From the NCBI RefSeq assembly GCF_030325625.1, contig NZ_JACAIS010000010.1, positions 62,001 to 126,000 on the forward strand: 64,000 bases of DNA. The letters are read 5' to 3'. Below, one piece after another: positions 9,972-19,791 of the stretch. How positions within the stretch are numbered: position 1 is the first letter of the stretch; each line of letters starts with the position of its first letter. The position numbers and the translations under genes are program-made. Below the pieces are notes generated by a model. It did not search any database. It worked only from the letters and a program-made list of their open reading frames with translations, and was not told the origin of the DNA. Source of the DNA: Sphingobacterium sp. N143. GTDB lineage: Bacteria; Bacteroidota; Bacteroidia; Sphingobacteriales; Sphingobacteriaceae.

Positions 9972-11882
9972 ATGAGCGACGCTATTAAACACGAGTGCGG
10001 AATCGCACTAATTCGCCTGTTAAAACCCTTATCTTATTATCAGGAAAAATATGGTACGCCATTCTATGGCATCAACAAAATGTACCTATTGATGGAAAAA
10101 CAGCACAACCGTGGACAAGACGGGGCTGGGATTGCAACCATCAAATTTGATGTTAAACCTGGAAATCGTTACATTTCGCGTTACAGAGCCATGGGCTCTT
10201 CTGCTGTTGCAGACATCTTCGAGTATGTACAGAAAAAATTTGCTTCTGTGCAGAAGGCTTTTCCAGAGGAATCAAAAGATACACAATGGTTAAAAGATCA
10301 TGTAAGTTTTACCGGTGAAGTACTTTTAGGACATTTGCGTTATGGAACGCATGGAAAAAACAGTATCGAAAGCTGTCACCCCTTTTTAAGACAAAACAAC
10401 TGGATGTCCCGTAATCTGGTTGTAGCGGGTAACTTCAACATGACCAATGTCGATGAGTTGTTGCAGCAATTGTACGAGCTGGGCCAACATCCAAAAGAAA
10501 AAGCGGATACCGTGACAGTTTTGGAAAAAATCGGGCACTTCCTGGATGACGAAAATCAGGAGCTCTTCGACCAGTTCAAAAAAGAAGGTCATTCCAATAT
10601 CGAGATCAGTTCCTTGATCGCCAAGAATATTGATGTCGCCAAGATATTAAAGCGTTCGGCCAAAACTTGGGATGGTGGTTATACCATAGCAGGGATCTTT
10701 GGTCATGGTGACGCTTTCGTGATGCGTGATCCAGCTGGTATCCGTCCGGCGTTCTATTATCAAGATGATGAAATTTTGGTTGTCGCCTCGGAAAGACCAG
10801 TGATCCAAACGGCATTCAATGTGCCTATCGGTGCGGTTAAAGAAATCAAGCCAGGGCATGCATTGATCGCTAAGAAGGACGGTACGGTATCACAGGAAAT
10901 GTTTAGACAACCTGTTGAGCAACGTTCTTGTTCATTTGAGCGTATTTACTTTTCCCGGGGATCCGATGCTGATATTTATAAAGAGCGTAAAGAATTAGGT
11001 AGATTATTGGTGCCTCAGGTACTGGAATCTGTCAAAAGCAATATTAAAAATACGGTATTCTCATTCATCCCGAATACAGCCGAGGTTTCTTACTATGGTT
11101 TAATGGATGGGATCAACACCTATGTACGGGATTTTCAGAAAGAGACGCTTTTGAACCGTTCGGAAAAAATTTCGGACGAGGAGCTTGATGAGATTCTGAG
11201 CATCAAACCTCGATTTGAAAAACTCAATGTAAAGGATGCTAAATTGCGTACTTTCATTACACAGGATGCTGACCGCACAGACATGGTACAACATGTTTAC
11301 GATACCACTTATGGCATCGTTCAGGATCATGAAGATACCATTGTGGCCATCGATGATTCTATTGTCAGGGGAACGACATTAAAACAGAGTATTTTGACGA
11401 TCTTGGATCGTTTAAACCCGAAGAAAATCGTGATCGTTTCCTCAGCACCTCAAATTCGTTACCCGGATTGTTATGGTATCGATATGTCGCGCATGGGTGA
11501 GTTTGTCGCTTTTGAAGCTGCAATCAATTTATTGAAGCAACGTGGCATGGCGCATATTATTGACGAGGTCTACCAAAGATGTGTGTTGTCAATGACGCAG
11601 GATGTCAATGAGATTGAAAACTATGTTAAGGCAATCTATGCACCGTTTACAGATGAGGAAATATCGGCCGAAATCGGACGTATTGTAAAACCACATCATC
11701 TAAAAGCAGAGCTTGAGGTTGTTTACCAGACATTGGACAATTTGCATCAGGCTTGTCCTGCGCATACCGGTGATTGGTATTTCTCAGGCGATTATCCTAC
11801 TCCAGGCGGTAATAAGGTCGTTAATAAGGCCTATATGAACTGGATTGAAGGTAAAAATGTACGTGCTTATTTTAGTAGTTAG
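9972..11882 (+). CDS. purF: Amidophosphoribosyltransferase, PurF-type, long form
   Basis: Makes 5-phosphoribosylamine from PRPP and glutamine in the first step of purine synthesis. The N-terminal class II glutaminase domain carries ECGIALI (Cys9 as nucleophile, so an 8-residue propeptide would be removed), NRGQDGAGIA and LGHLRYGTHG. The phosphoribosyltransferase domain has the PRPP loop VAIDDSIVRGTTLKQS. At 636 residues it is about 130 longer than E. coli PurF. Extra length sits between the glutaminase motifs, between residues 370 and 430, and in a C-terminal extension of about 90 residues. Long forms are known in Bacteroidota to my recollection. A second, standard-length PurF elsewhere in the genome cannot be excluded, in which case this could be a paralogue. 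Confidence 0.82.
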   Translation: MSDAIKHECGIALIRLLKPLSYYQEKYGTPFYGINKMYLLMEKQHNRGQDGAGIATIKFDVKPGNRYISRYRAMGSSAVADIFEYVQKKFASVQKAFPEESKDTQWLKDHVSFTGEVLLGHLRYGTHGKNSIESCHPFLRQNNWMSRNLVVAGNFNMTNVDELLQQLYELGQHPKEKADTVTVLEKIGHFLDDENQELFDQFKKEGHSNIEISSLIAKNIDVAKILKRSAKTWDGGYTIAGIFGHGDAFVMRDPAGIRPAFYYQDDEILVVASERPVIQTAFNVPIGAVKEIKPGHALIAKKDGTVSQEMFRQPVEQRSCSFERIYFSRGSDADIYKERKELGRLLVPQVLESVKSNIKNTVFSFIPNTAEVSYYGLMDGINTYVRDFQKETLLNRSEKISDEELDEILSIKPRFEKLNVKDAKLRTFITQDADRTDMVQHVYDTTYGIVQDHEDTIVAIDDSIVRGTTLKQSILTILDRLNPKKIVIVSSAPQIRYPDCYGIDMSRMGEFVAFEAAINLLKQRGMAHIIDEVYQRCVLSMTQDVNEIENYVKAIYAPFTDEEISAEIGRIVKPHHLKAELEVVYQTLDNLHQACPAHTGDWYFSGDYPTPGGNKVVNKAYMNWIEGKNVRAYFSS

Positions 11883-11905
11883 GACAAAGATCATTATAGA
11901 GAACA

Positions 11906-11937
11906 AGGGATGCATACCATATGCATCCCTTTTTTTA
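11906..11937 (+). terminator. Rho-independent terminator after the purF-like gene
   Basis: AGGGATGCAT / ATGCATCCCT form a perfect 10-bp stem with the 5-nt loop ACCAT, followed by seven T. It starts 24 nt after the stop codon. Confidence 0.92.
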
Positions 11938-12127
11938 TGTCAAGATAGGTCCGTCAAGGAGAAGGAACATGCCATATCGATCCTCATACTATAACCCTGC
12001 GATGATGGGTTTTAATCGAAAGATTCAATAGAAAATATCAATTCTTTCCGTACATTTAGCAGAGCGTGAAAGAGTTGACGGGTGGCTACAGCAGAAAGCC
12101 GCAAAATCGCTGCTAATCGTTATATAC

Positions 12128-13381
12128 ATGAAACATATTTTTAAGAGCCTTTATTTTCAAGTTATACTTGGGATATTAATCGGTATTTTCTGTGGTTTTT
12201 ATTTTCCGGATTTTGCGGTTAAATTGAAGCCTCTGGGGGATGCTTTTATCAAGCTGATCAAGATGGTCATTGCACCATTGATCTTTAGTTCAATTGTGAT
12301 CGGTATCGCCGGCATGCAGGATGTAAAAAAAGTGGGAAAGATTGGGCTGAGTTCCATTATCTATTTTGAGGTCATGACGACCATTGCCTTGATCATCGGT
12401 CTGATCTTTGTCAATGTGATTCAACCGGGTACGGGTATGAATGCTGATCCTGCAGATCTGGATATAACTTCGGTATCACATTATATTGCAGAGTCAAAGG
12501 AGCCACATAGTTTTATGGATTTTGTCCTGGGTATTATTCCGGAGAACGTGATTGCTTCGGTCGCTTCTGATAATCTCCTGCAGGTATTGGTATTTGCGGT
12601 GCTCTTTGGAATCGGCATGACCAAAATTGGCCGCAAAGCTTCAGAACCTGTTATCAATGTCCTGCAATCTTTTCTAAAAGTACTTTTTTCCATCATTAAG
12701 ATGATCATGTACCTGGCCCCTATTGGTGCCATGGGTGCCATGGGTTTTACCATAGGAGCATTTGGGATCAAGGCCTTGACCAAGTTAGGCATGTTGATGT
12801 TGAGCTTCTACCTGACCTGTTTTATCTTTATCGTTATCATTATCGGCGCGGTATTACACTTCTATGTAAAGGTTAATATTTTTAAATTTCTGAAGTATAT
12901 CAAAGGTGAAATTTTGATTGTATTGGGAACTTCCTCTTCAGAGTCGGCATTACCAGGTATTATGCAGAAAATGGAAGATGCGGGTTGTGCCAAATCAGTC
13001 GTTGGCCTCGTGATTCCGACCGGATACTCCTTTAATCTTGATGGAACGAGTATTTATCTGACGATGGCGGCGGTATTTATTTCACAGGCACTCAACATGC
13101 ACCTGAGCCTGGAGCAGGAAATTACGCTCCTGTTGGTTTTGTTGTTGACTTCAAAGGGGGCTGCTGGTGTGACGGGGAGTGGCTTTGTGACGCTGGCTGC
13201 AACGCTACCTGTCGTGGGGCATGTGCCGGTAGAGTCTGTAGCTTTAGTTTTTGGTGTTGACCGTTTTATGAGCGAGGCCCGTGCGATCACCAATTTGATC
13301 GGAAATTCCGCAGCTACGCTGGTGATCTCAAAATATGAGGATAGCCTTGATGAAGAACGACTTCATGAGAAGCTCGGTTAG
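12128..13381 (+). CDS. Dicarboxylate/amino acid:cation symporter (DAACS family)
   Basis: An inner-membrane importer of C4-dicarboxylates or glutamate/aspartate driven by Na+ or H+. Its 417 residues, about 8 helices, two re-entrant loops (LGTSSSESALP and the later SKGAAGVTGSGFV) and the NLDGTSIYLTMAAVFISQ motif are the family core that binds substrate and cation. VDRFMSEARAITNLIGN completes the substrate site. GltP and DctA types cannot be separated here. It is a single gene between terminators. Confidence 0.93.
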   Translation: MKHIFKSLYFQVILGILIGIFCGFYFPDFAVKLKPLGDAFIKLIKMVIAPLIFSSIVIGIAGMQDVKKVGKIGLSSIIYFEVMTTIALIIGLIFVNVIQPGTGMNADPADLDITSVSHYIAESKEPHSFMDFVLGIIPENVIASVASDNLLQVLVFAVLFGIGMTKIGRKASEPVINVLQSFLKVLFSIIKMIMYLAPIGAMGAMGFTIGAFGIKALTKLGMLMLSFYLTCFIFIVIIIGAVLHFYVKVNIFKFLKYIKGEILIVLGTSSSESALPGIMQKMEDAGCAKSVVGLVIPTGYSFNLDGTSIYLTMAAVFISQALNMHLSLEQEITLLLVLLLTSKGAAGVTGSGFVTLAATLPVVGHVPVESVALVFGVDRFMSEARAITNLIGNSAATLVISKYEDSLDEERLHEKLG

Positions 13382-13439
13382 TATGCCCTATCGCTGATAA
13401 AGCCTATAGCACATTGGTACCCCGCGAGGGGAGGTATAA

Positions 13440-13466
13440 AAAAAGGAGGTTTTAAACCTCCTTTTT
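13440..13466. terminator. Bidirectional terminator overlapping the 3' end of lon
   Basis: AAAAAGGAGGT (13440-13450) and ACCTCCTTTTT (13456-13466) form an 11-bp stem with a 5-nt loop and A/T tracts on both sides. It works for the symporter on the plus strand and for lon on the minus strand. The lon stop codon (13452-13454) sits in the loop, so one arm encodes the last Lon residues. Confidence 0.85.
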
Positions 13467-15929
13467 ATCGTTTTCAATCCCTTTGGTCAGGTCCAGGGCG
13501 CCACTTACCTTTTCTTGTAGGAGCGCTAATTTGATGACCTGGGACATTTCAGTTACGTAGTGGAACTGCATATCTTTGATATAGTCTTCTTTGATTTCCA
13601 GGATATCTTTCTCGTTGGATTTGCAAAGGATGATATCTTTGATGTTGGCCCGTTTTGCAGCAAGAATTTTCTCCTTGATCCCACCCACAGGCAATACTTT
13701 GCCGCGAAGGGTGATCTCACCGGTCATCGCCAGTTTTTCTTTCACTTTACGTTGTGTAAATAAAGAAGTCAGGGCGGTCAGCATGGTGACACCTGCTGAA
13801 GGTCCGTCTTTTGGAATGGCTCCTGCCGGTATGTGGATATGGATGTCCCAATGGTCAAATACCCTATAGTCGATATCAAAATCCGCAGCATGGGCTTTTA
13901 GATAGGCCAATGCAATAGAAGCTGATTCTTTCATGACATCCCCAAGGTTCCCGGTTAGGCTCAGGCGGCCTTTGCCCGGACTTAAAGATGATTCAATAAA
14001 TAGGATGTCACCACCAACGGAAGTCCAAGCCAAGCCTGTAACCACACCGGCGACATTATTGTTTTCGTAGATATCTTTATCGAAGATCGGTGCCCCGAGT
14101 ATATCCAGGATATCCTGTTCGTTGATACTGGGATTGTAGTCTTTTTCCATGACGATGCGTGTGGCGATGCCACGGACGACGGAGCCGATTTTCTTTTCCA
14201 ATCCCCGTACACCAGACTCACGGGTATAATCTTCGATGACCTTTTCAATGATCTTACTTTTCAGTGAAATGGCCTTGGCAGTCATGCCGTGCATTTCCCG
14301 CTGTTTGGGAAGCAGATGTTTTTTGGCGATCTCGATCTTCTCTTCAATGGTATAACCATTGACTTCGATGATTTCCATTCTGTCCAGCAAAGCCGGCTGA
14401 ATGGAGCTTAAGGAGTTGGCCGTTGCGATAAACATGACTTTAGAAAGGTCAAATTCCATTTCCACATAATGGTCATAAAAATGCGTGTTTTGCTCTGGAT
14501 CCAATACCTCTAGCAAAGCGGAAGATGGATCACCTTTGAAGTCAGCACTCATTTTGTCGATCTCATCCAGGATAAAGACGGGATTGGCGGTGCCAGCTTT
14601 TTTCAGCGATTGGATGATACGACCGGGCATTGCTCCGATATAGGTTTTGCGATGGCCCCTGATTTCGGCTTCATCACGCACGCCACCCAAGGCCATACGG
14701 GTATACTTACGCCCCAAAGCCTTGGCGATAGACCTTCCCAAGGAAGTTTTACCTACCCCTGGGGGACCTACTAAACAGAGGATGGGAGCCTTCATATCAT
14801 TCTTTAATTTTAATACCGCAAGGTATTCAATGATACGTTTTTTAACTTTCTCCAATCCATAGTGATCTTTATCCAGCACTTTTTGTGCTTTATTTAAGTC
14901 AAAATTATCTTTGGTTGTCTCATTCCAGGGTAGATCGAGCAGGAGTTCCAAATAATTGAGCTGTACAGAATAATCAGCGGCAGCGGGATTGATGCGGGAA
15001 AGTTTTTCAAGTTCTTTATTGAAATGCTTTTCTACCTCAGTGGTCCATTTTTTTGTTTTACCCCGTTTTTTGAGCTCTTCCAGTTCAAGGTCAGGCGTAT
15101 TTCCGCCGAGTTCCTCCTGGATGGTTTTCAACTGTTGGTTCAGGAAATAATCCCGTTGCTGCTTATCGAGGTCAACGCGTACTTTATTTTGGATCTGATG
15201 TTTCAATTCCAGCATCTGGATTTCAGTGGTCAATAATTCCAATAAAAGTTTGGCCCGGTTTTCAACCTTAGGGATTTGGAGCAGTTCCTGTTTCTTGACC
15301 ATTTCGACGTTGATATTTGACGAAATGAAATTGATCAGAAAGGATGGGCTTTCAATATTTTTAATGGCAATACCAGCCTCACTAGGCAGGTTTGGCGATA
15401 GTTGAATAATTTGCAGGGCCATTTCTTTCAAGGTTGAAATTGTAGCCTTGAAATGCTTGGTCATTTTGGGTTTAGCTTCGTTGAACTTCTCCACACGCGC
15501 CTTGAGATAAGGGTCGGTCTCTACAATTTCCAGTAGGTTAAAACGCTGTTTTCCTTGAATGATAACCGTGGTATTTCCATCTGGCATTTGGAGGACCTTG
15601 ATAATGTGGGCTACCGTACCAACTTTATTCAGTTCTTCAAATCCGGGATCCTCTACGGTCATGTCCTTTTGTGACACCACCCCAATGGTCTTGTTCCCTT
15701 TATAGGCTTCTTTGACCAGCTTAATGGATTTGTCCCTGCCCACAGTGATGGGGATGACGACACCTGGGAATAATACGGTATTGCGTAAAGGCAAAATAGA
15801 TAATGCTTCTGGAATTTCAGCATTGGCCATATCGTCTTCATCCTGTTGTGTCAATAAGGGAAAGAATTCTGTATCTTCTGCAACGATTGGAATTGCCTGA
15901 CTGAAATCAAAAGTTTCGAATTTGCTCAT
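13452..15929 (-). CDS. lon: ATP-dependent protease Lon
   Basis: A cytosolic AAA+ serine protease that degrades damaged and regulatory proteins. The order is an N-terminal LAN domain (LSILPLRNTVLFPGVVIPIT), a coiled linker, the AAA+ module with Walker A GPPGVGKTS and Walker B FILDEIDKM, and the protease domain with catalytic Ser711 in KDGPSAGVT and Lys754 in GGIKEKI. The 825 residues match the usual size. ATG at 15929 is followed by an acidic N-terminal tail typical of Bacteroidota Lon. It is a single gene, convergent with the symporter. Confidence 0.98.
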   Translation of the reverse strand: MSKFETFDFSQAIPIVAEDTEFFPLLTQQDEDDMANAEIPEALSILPLRNTVLFPGVVIPITVGRDKSIKLVKEAYKGNKTIGVVSQKDMTVEDPGFEELNKVGTVAHIIKVLQMPDGNTTVIIQGKQRFNLLEIVETDPYLKARVEKFNEAKPKMTKHFKATISTLKEMALQIIQLSPNLPSEAGIAIKNIESPSFLINFISSNINVEMVKKQELLQIPKVENRAKLLLELLTTEIQMLELKHQIQNKVRVDLDKQQRDYFLNQQLKTIQEELGGNTPDLELEELKKRGKTKKWTTEVEKHFNKELEKLSRINPAAADYSVQLNYLELLLDLPWNETTKDNFDLNKAQKVLDKDHYGLEKVKKRIIEYLAVLKLKNDMKAPILCLVGPPGVGKTSLGRSIAKALGRKYTRMALGGVRDEAEIRGHRKTYIGAMPGRIIQSLKKAGTANPVFILDEIDKMSADFKGDPSSALLEVLDPEQNTHFYDHYVEMEFDLSKVMFIATANSLSSIQPALLDRMEIIEVNGYTIEEKIEIAKKHLLPKQREMHGMTAKAISLKSKIIEKVIEDYTRESGVRGLEKKIGSVVRGIATRIVMEKDYNPSINEQDILDILGAPIFDKDIYENNNVAGVVTGLAWTSVGGDILFIESSLSPGKGRLSLTGNLGDVMKESASIALAYLKAHAADFDIDYRVFDHWDIHIHIPAGAIPKDGPSAGVTMLTALTSLFTQRKVKEKLAMTGEITLRGKVLPVGGIKEKILAAKRANIKDIILCKSNEKDILEIKEDYIKDMQFHYVTEMSQVIKLALLQEKVSGALDLTKGIENDKKEV

Positions 15930-16263
15930 AGTATATATTTTGTGTATTTGTCAGTCGCTGACATGTTGACCGCAGACTTTCAAATTTTAAGCTTCAAATG
16001 TTGTTTCCTGTATATTGCAAGGGAAATGCCAATTGCCTAAAAGGTAGCAAAAATACGAATCTATTTTCTAGAATATGAAAAAAAGGCAGGTTAAATAAAA
16101 TTTATCTGCCATTTGTTGGATAAATAGGCATAATAATTGTAATATTGGATTGTGAAAGATTGAGCCATAACAGATTCTTACAATTAATAGAAGGAGTGGA
16201 TGATCTTCAACAAGTAATAACGATCATAAAAGTAAATTGAAAAAAAAACGTAACTATTTAGAT
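15930..16263. other. Divergent control region of lon and the TPR gene
   Basis: AT-rich spacer of 334 nt between two divergent genes. It must hold both promoters. No exact TTTG / TAnnTTTG pair was recognised, and no heat-shock-type inverted repeat (CIRCE) was seen. Confidence 0.4.
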
Positions 16264-16920
16264 ATGAACTTAAAATCATTTAAATTGGGTTTGTTTACAG
16301 GAGTTTTTGCTTTAATGGCTTTAAATGCCAGTGCACAACAACCAAAACAGGCTGAGCAGCATAGCAACGCTAATGTGAGAATGGGGCAAAAAGCTCTTTT
16401 GGATGGTGACTTTAAGAACGCAGAGTCATACTTGACAAAAGCTCTACCTCAAGAAGGAAAAGATCCAGATGTATTATATATGTTGGGGTATTCCCAATTT
16501 CAAAATGGCGATTATAAAAAATCAGCTGAAACATTTGGAAAGGTTGTCGCTTTAAATGGTAAAAATGCAAATGCTTTGTATTTCAAAGGGAAAGCAACAA
16601 ATAACCTTGCTGTTCAAGCCAATAAAATCTCCGTTGCAAATAAAGAGCAATTATTGCGTGTAGCAATCGAAGACTATTCGAAAGCAATCGCGATCACGCC
16701 GAATGACGCTAAATTTTATCAAAATAGAGCTATTGCAAACCGTGATTTGGGTATTTTGATCGGAACAGCAGGTACGCCTAACTATAACAAAGCCATGGCT
16801 ACAGATGCTTATAATAATGCCATTAAGGATTATGAAAAAGTATTAAGTTTTGATGCTTCTAAAAAAGATATCCAAACAGAGATCAAAAAAGCTAAGGTAT
16901 ATAGAGACAACTTGAAATAG
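16264..16920 (+). CDS. Secreted tetratricopeptide-repeat protein
   Basis: A predicted periplasmic protein of 218 residues. ATG at 16264 gives a clean signal peptide (LKLGLFTGVFALMALNASA type, starting MNLKSFK); a TTG nine codons upstream is less likely. At least three TPR-like helix pairs are visible: MGQKALLDGDFKNAESYLTK, VLYMLGYSQFQNGDYKKSAE and a third beginning ALYFKGKATNNLA. Such repeats bind proteins; no enzyme domain is present. It is a single gene flanked by a terminator. The function is unknown beyond scaffold-like binding. Confidence 0.8.
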   Translation: MNLKSFKLGLFTGVFALMALNASAQQPKQAEQHSNANVRMGQKALLDGDFKNAESYLTKALPQEGKDPDVLYMLGYSQFQNGDYKKSAETFGKVVALNGKNANALYFKGKATNNLAVQANKISVANKEQLLRVAIEDYSKAIAITPNDAKFYQNRAIANRDLGILIGTAGTPNYNKAMATDAYNNAIKDYEKVLSFDASKKDIQTEIKKAKVYRDNLK

Positions 16921-16939
16921 TTGCCACTATAGCCTAAAG

Positions 16940-16972
16940 AAAGGGGAAATTCACATGAATTTCCCTTTTTTT
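16940..16972 (+). terminator. Rho-independent terminator after the TPR gene
   Basis: GGGAAATTCA (16944-16953) pairs with TGAATTTCCC (16956-16965), flanked by A's and a T7 run. Confidence 0.88.
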
Positions 16973-17089
16973 GTTGCCTTGGATACCCGGCAGATTTTGA
17001 TTTGATCGGATAGCGGATCTCCTTGGACAAAATCAAAACTAAAATTGCGGCAATATTGTTCTTTAATTGTACTAAAACAGGTTACTAAT

Positions 17090-17644
17090 ATGGAAACAAA
17101 TCGATTGTCCAAAGAAATGCAGGATATTTTAATAAGTCAAATGACTAAGGAGGCCGAAGCAGCACAGATTTACCTGGCTTTGGGTGTATGGGCCGAAGAT
17201 CAGGGATATAGTGGGATCGCAAATTTTCTGTATCGGCATGCACAAGAGGAAAGGAACCATATGACCAAGATCATGGGCTATATTTTAGAGCGGGGAGGAC
17301 GTCCAAGAATACAAGCAATTTCAGCTCCGCCCACTGACCCACAGACGCTGACAGAATGTTTTAATCGCGTCTTCAAGCATGAAGTAGATAATACGGAAGC
17401 CATTTATCAGATTGTCAATTTGGCTATGGAACAAAAAGACTGGGCTACATGGAACTTTGCGCAATGGTTTGTCAAGGAGCAGATCGAAGAAGAAAAACTT
17501 GCGCTGGAACTGATCGACAAATTGAAGATTGCTGGTGGTGATCGTGCTTCGGACGAATCACTATTTGCGTTGGATTCATCGCTTGAAGCCATGCCGGATG
17601 AAGTCGTGCTGGCCCGTGAGTCTACGGCTGAAGACCCAAAATAA
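17090..17644 (+). CDS. Non-haem ferritin
   Basis: A cytosolic 24-mer iron-storage protein that oxidises Fe2+ and stores it as mineral. ATG at 17090 is preferred to an upstream TTG because METNRLSKEMQDILISQMTK is the usual ferritin beginning. Ferroxidase ligands are visible: Glu in TKEAEAAQIYLA, the E..H pair in HAQEERNHMTKI, Glu in FKHEVDNTEAI and QIEEEK near residue 125. The 184 residues include a longer acidic tail than E. coli FtnA (165). It is a single gene with a strong shared terminator. Confidence 0.93.
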   Translation: METNRLSKEMQDILISQMTKEAEAAQIYLALGVWAEDQGYSGIANFLYRHAQEERNHMTKIMGYILERGGRPRIQAISAPPTDPQTLTECFNRVFKHEVDNTEAIYQIVNLAMEQKDWATWNFAQWFVKEQIEEEKLALELIDKLKIAGGDRASDESLFALDSSLEAMPDEVVLARESTAEDPK

Positions 17645-17650
17645 AGTCAT

Positions 17651-17686
17651 AAAAAAAATCGCCCAATTAATTGGGCGATTTTTTTT
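17651..17686. terminator. Perfect 36-bp bidirectional terminator
   Basis: Positions 17651-17668 and 17669-17686 are exact reverse complements (A8, TCGCCCAATT, then the mirror and T8). It lies between the convergent ferritin and lipoprotein genes and fits termination in both directions. Confidence 0.92.
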
Positions 17687-17699
17687 ATGATTTGACCAA

Positions 17700-18278
17700 T
17701 CATTTAAATTTTCCAACAATTTCATATTGATTTGCATCCAGGCCCTGCACATCTTGGTGCTTGACGATCCGATATAAGGAGTCGCTGTAATAATCCAGTT
17801 GCTCTTGGCTATCGTACAGGGAGTTTGTAATTTTTTTATCGATATGAATATGCTTTACCTTTTCATTTTTGTCAAATTCGATTCTTAACACCTGAATCTG
17901 TAATGCTGCTTTTTTAGCGGTGAATTCTGTAACGCAGTCAATCGCTTTGACTTCATAGAGGGAGGGATCGAAGTTCTTGCTGATATCAGCAGATTGGAAT
18001 GCTGAAAGTTCATTTTTCCAGTTGCCGATCTTGAGTTCGCGTTGTTCCTTTTCGCCGTCTTTATTCACCGATTTCAGGACCACAGGGTCAAGTTGCTGGA
18101 GGCGTTCTGCCTCAGCATGAAAGAACGAATCCACAGAGAAAATAGCTGTCGATTGTTTATTGTTCTTTTCTACAGGGCTGCCGCAACTCCAAAAAAGCAG
18201 AGCACTACCCACCAATAGGGGAAGTGCTCGACGAAAGTTCTTAGCTAAGATTAAGATATTATTCTGATACCAATACAT
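17700..18278 (-). CDS. Hypothetical lipoprotein
   Basis: A protein of 192 residues that I do not recognise. A lipoprotein signal is visible: ALPLLVGSALLFWSCGSP, with the lipid-carrying Cys at about residue 32. The mature part is charged and probably mixed alpha/beta, with no obvious repeat. The ATG lies inside the end of gpmI (20-nt overlap, different frame), so the two genes are an operon with coupled translation. No later ATG precedes the signal peptide. A role in the envelope is inferred from the lipobox only. Confidence 0.7.
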   Translation of the reverse strand: MYWYQNNILILAKNFRRALPLLVGSALLFWSCGSPVEKNNKQSTAIFSVDSFFHAEAERLQQLDPVVLKSVNKDGEKEQRELKIGNWKNELSAFQSADISKNFDPSLYEVKAIDCVTEFTAKKAALQIQVLRIEFDKNEKVKHIHIDKKITNSLYDSQEQLDYYSDSLYRIVKHQDVQGLDANQYEIVGKFK

Positions 18279-19791
18279 TTCCTGTCATTTCAGTAGGAAT
18301 ATCTACGCCCATAAGTTTTAACACTGTGGGTGCAATATCCCCTAATTTACCATCTGTGATTTTCTTGTAATGATCGTCGATCAAGATACAAGGAACCAAA
18401 TTGGTCGTATGGGCCGTATTTGGAGATCCGTCCGCATTGACCATAAATTCAGAATTACCATGGTCAGCTAAAATGATAAAAGAATAACCATTTTTTAGTC
18501 CCGTTTCGACCACCGTTTTTGTGCATTGGTCCACGGTTTCCACCGCTTTTACCACGGCTTCAAAAACACCTGTATGTCCGACCATATCTGGATTGGCAAA
18601 ATTTAAACAGATAAAATCAGGTTGGAGTGTTTCCATGTCATTGACGATCGCTTCGGTAACACCTTTGGCAGACATTTCCGGTTGAAGATCATAGGTTGCC
18701 ACCTTTGGTGAAGGTACCAGAAGACGGTTTTCTCCTTTGAATTCTTGCTCACGACCACCTGAAAAGAAGAAGGTAACATGAGGGTATTTTTCAGTCTCTG
18801 CTATACGGGTCTGTGTTTTGTTGTTTGCTTCCAAAACTTCGCCAAGGGTGTTGGTCAGGTTGTCTTTTTGAAAGACTACCCGTACATTTTGGAATGTCTC
18901 GTCGTATGCTGTCATGGTTACATAATACAGGCTCAACGGTTTGAGGTCATATTCCGGGAATGCTTTTTGTGTAAGGGCTATGGTGATTTCACGACCGCGG
19001 TCGGTCCTGAAATTATAGCAGAAGACGACATCTCCTTCTTGTATTGTTGCGACAGGAGAACCATCTGCATGGACCAGGGCGATCGGTTTAACAAATTCAT
19101 CGGTTACACCTTGATCGTATGATGCTTGGATGGAGGCAACAAGATCATTTGATTTTTCACCGGCTGCATTTACCAGCAAGTCGTAAGCTAGTTTCACGCG
19201 TTCCCATCTGTTGTCGCGGTCCATGGCATAATATCTTCCTATTGCTGAAGCGAAGGTGCCGGAGGAAGTTTTTAAGTAATCCTGAAGGTCTTTGACATAA
19301 GCTATACCTGAGTTTGGATCGGTGTCACGTCCATCCAGAAAAGCGTGGATAAATACCTGTTCACTGGTGAGGCCCGCATACTTGGCGGCATCACATAAGC
19401 CCTTTAAATGTTTGGTATGTGCGTGGACGCCACCATCGGAAAGCAATCCGATAAAGTGTACTTTTTTATTATTTTCAATAGCATATTTAAATGCATCTTG
19501 AATGATTGGATCGGTGTTGAATGCGCCATCATTGACAGCCTTATGAATACGACCTAATTCCTGATAGACAATCCTCCCGGCTCCAAGATTCATGTGACCA
19601 ACTTCAGAATTGCCCATTTGACCTGCAGGAAGTCCTACGGCCTCACCTGAAGCCTCAAGGCTTGAATTAGGGTATATTTCTAACAAGTGATCTAGAAATG
19701 GTGTGTTTGCAGCCTCAACTGCATTTGATTTATCATGTTTTCCATATCCTAGTCCGTCTAGGATCATGAGTGCAACTTTTTTCTTATTCAT
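18259..19791 (-). CDS. gpmI: 2,3-bisphosphoglycerate-independent phosphoglycerate mutase
   Basis: Interconverts 3- and 2-phosphoglycerate in glycolysis with two Mn2+ ions. ATG at 19791 gives KKKVALMILDGLGYG at the N-terminus (first metal-binding Asp); an upstream in-frame ATG would add 13 unlikely residues. The phosphoserine site is in QMGNSEVGHMNLGAGR. HAFLDGRDTDP, SAIGRYYAMDRDNRWER and the C-terminal metal motif ILADHGNSEFM are all present. The length of 510 residues is standard. It is cotranscribed with a small lipoprotein gene. Confidence 0.97.
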   Translation of the reverse strand: MNKKKVALMILDGLGYGKHDKSNAVEAANTPFLDHLLEIYPNSSLEASGEAVGLPAGQMGNSEVGHMNLGAGRIVYQELGRIHKAVNDGAFNTDPIIQDAFKYAIENNKKVHFIGLLSDGGVHAHTKHLKGLCDAAKYAGLTSEQVFIHAFLDGRDTDPNSGIAYVKDLQDYLKTSSGTFASAIGRYYAMDRDNRWERVKLAYDLLVNAAGEKSNDLVASIQASYDQGVTDEFVKPIALVHADGSPVATIQEGDVVFCYNFRTDRGREITIALTQKAFPEYDLKPLSLYYVTMTAYDETFQNVRVVFQKDNLTNTLGEVLEANNKTQTRIAETEKYPHVTFFFSGGREQEFKGENRLLVPSPKVATYDLQPEMSAKGVTEAIVNDMETLQPDFICLNFANPDMVGHTGVFEAVVKAVETVDQCTKTVVETGLKNGYSFIILADHGNSEFMVNADGSPNTAHTTNLVPCILIDDHYKKITDGKLGDIAPTVLKLMGVDIPTEMTGNVLVSE

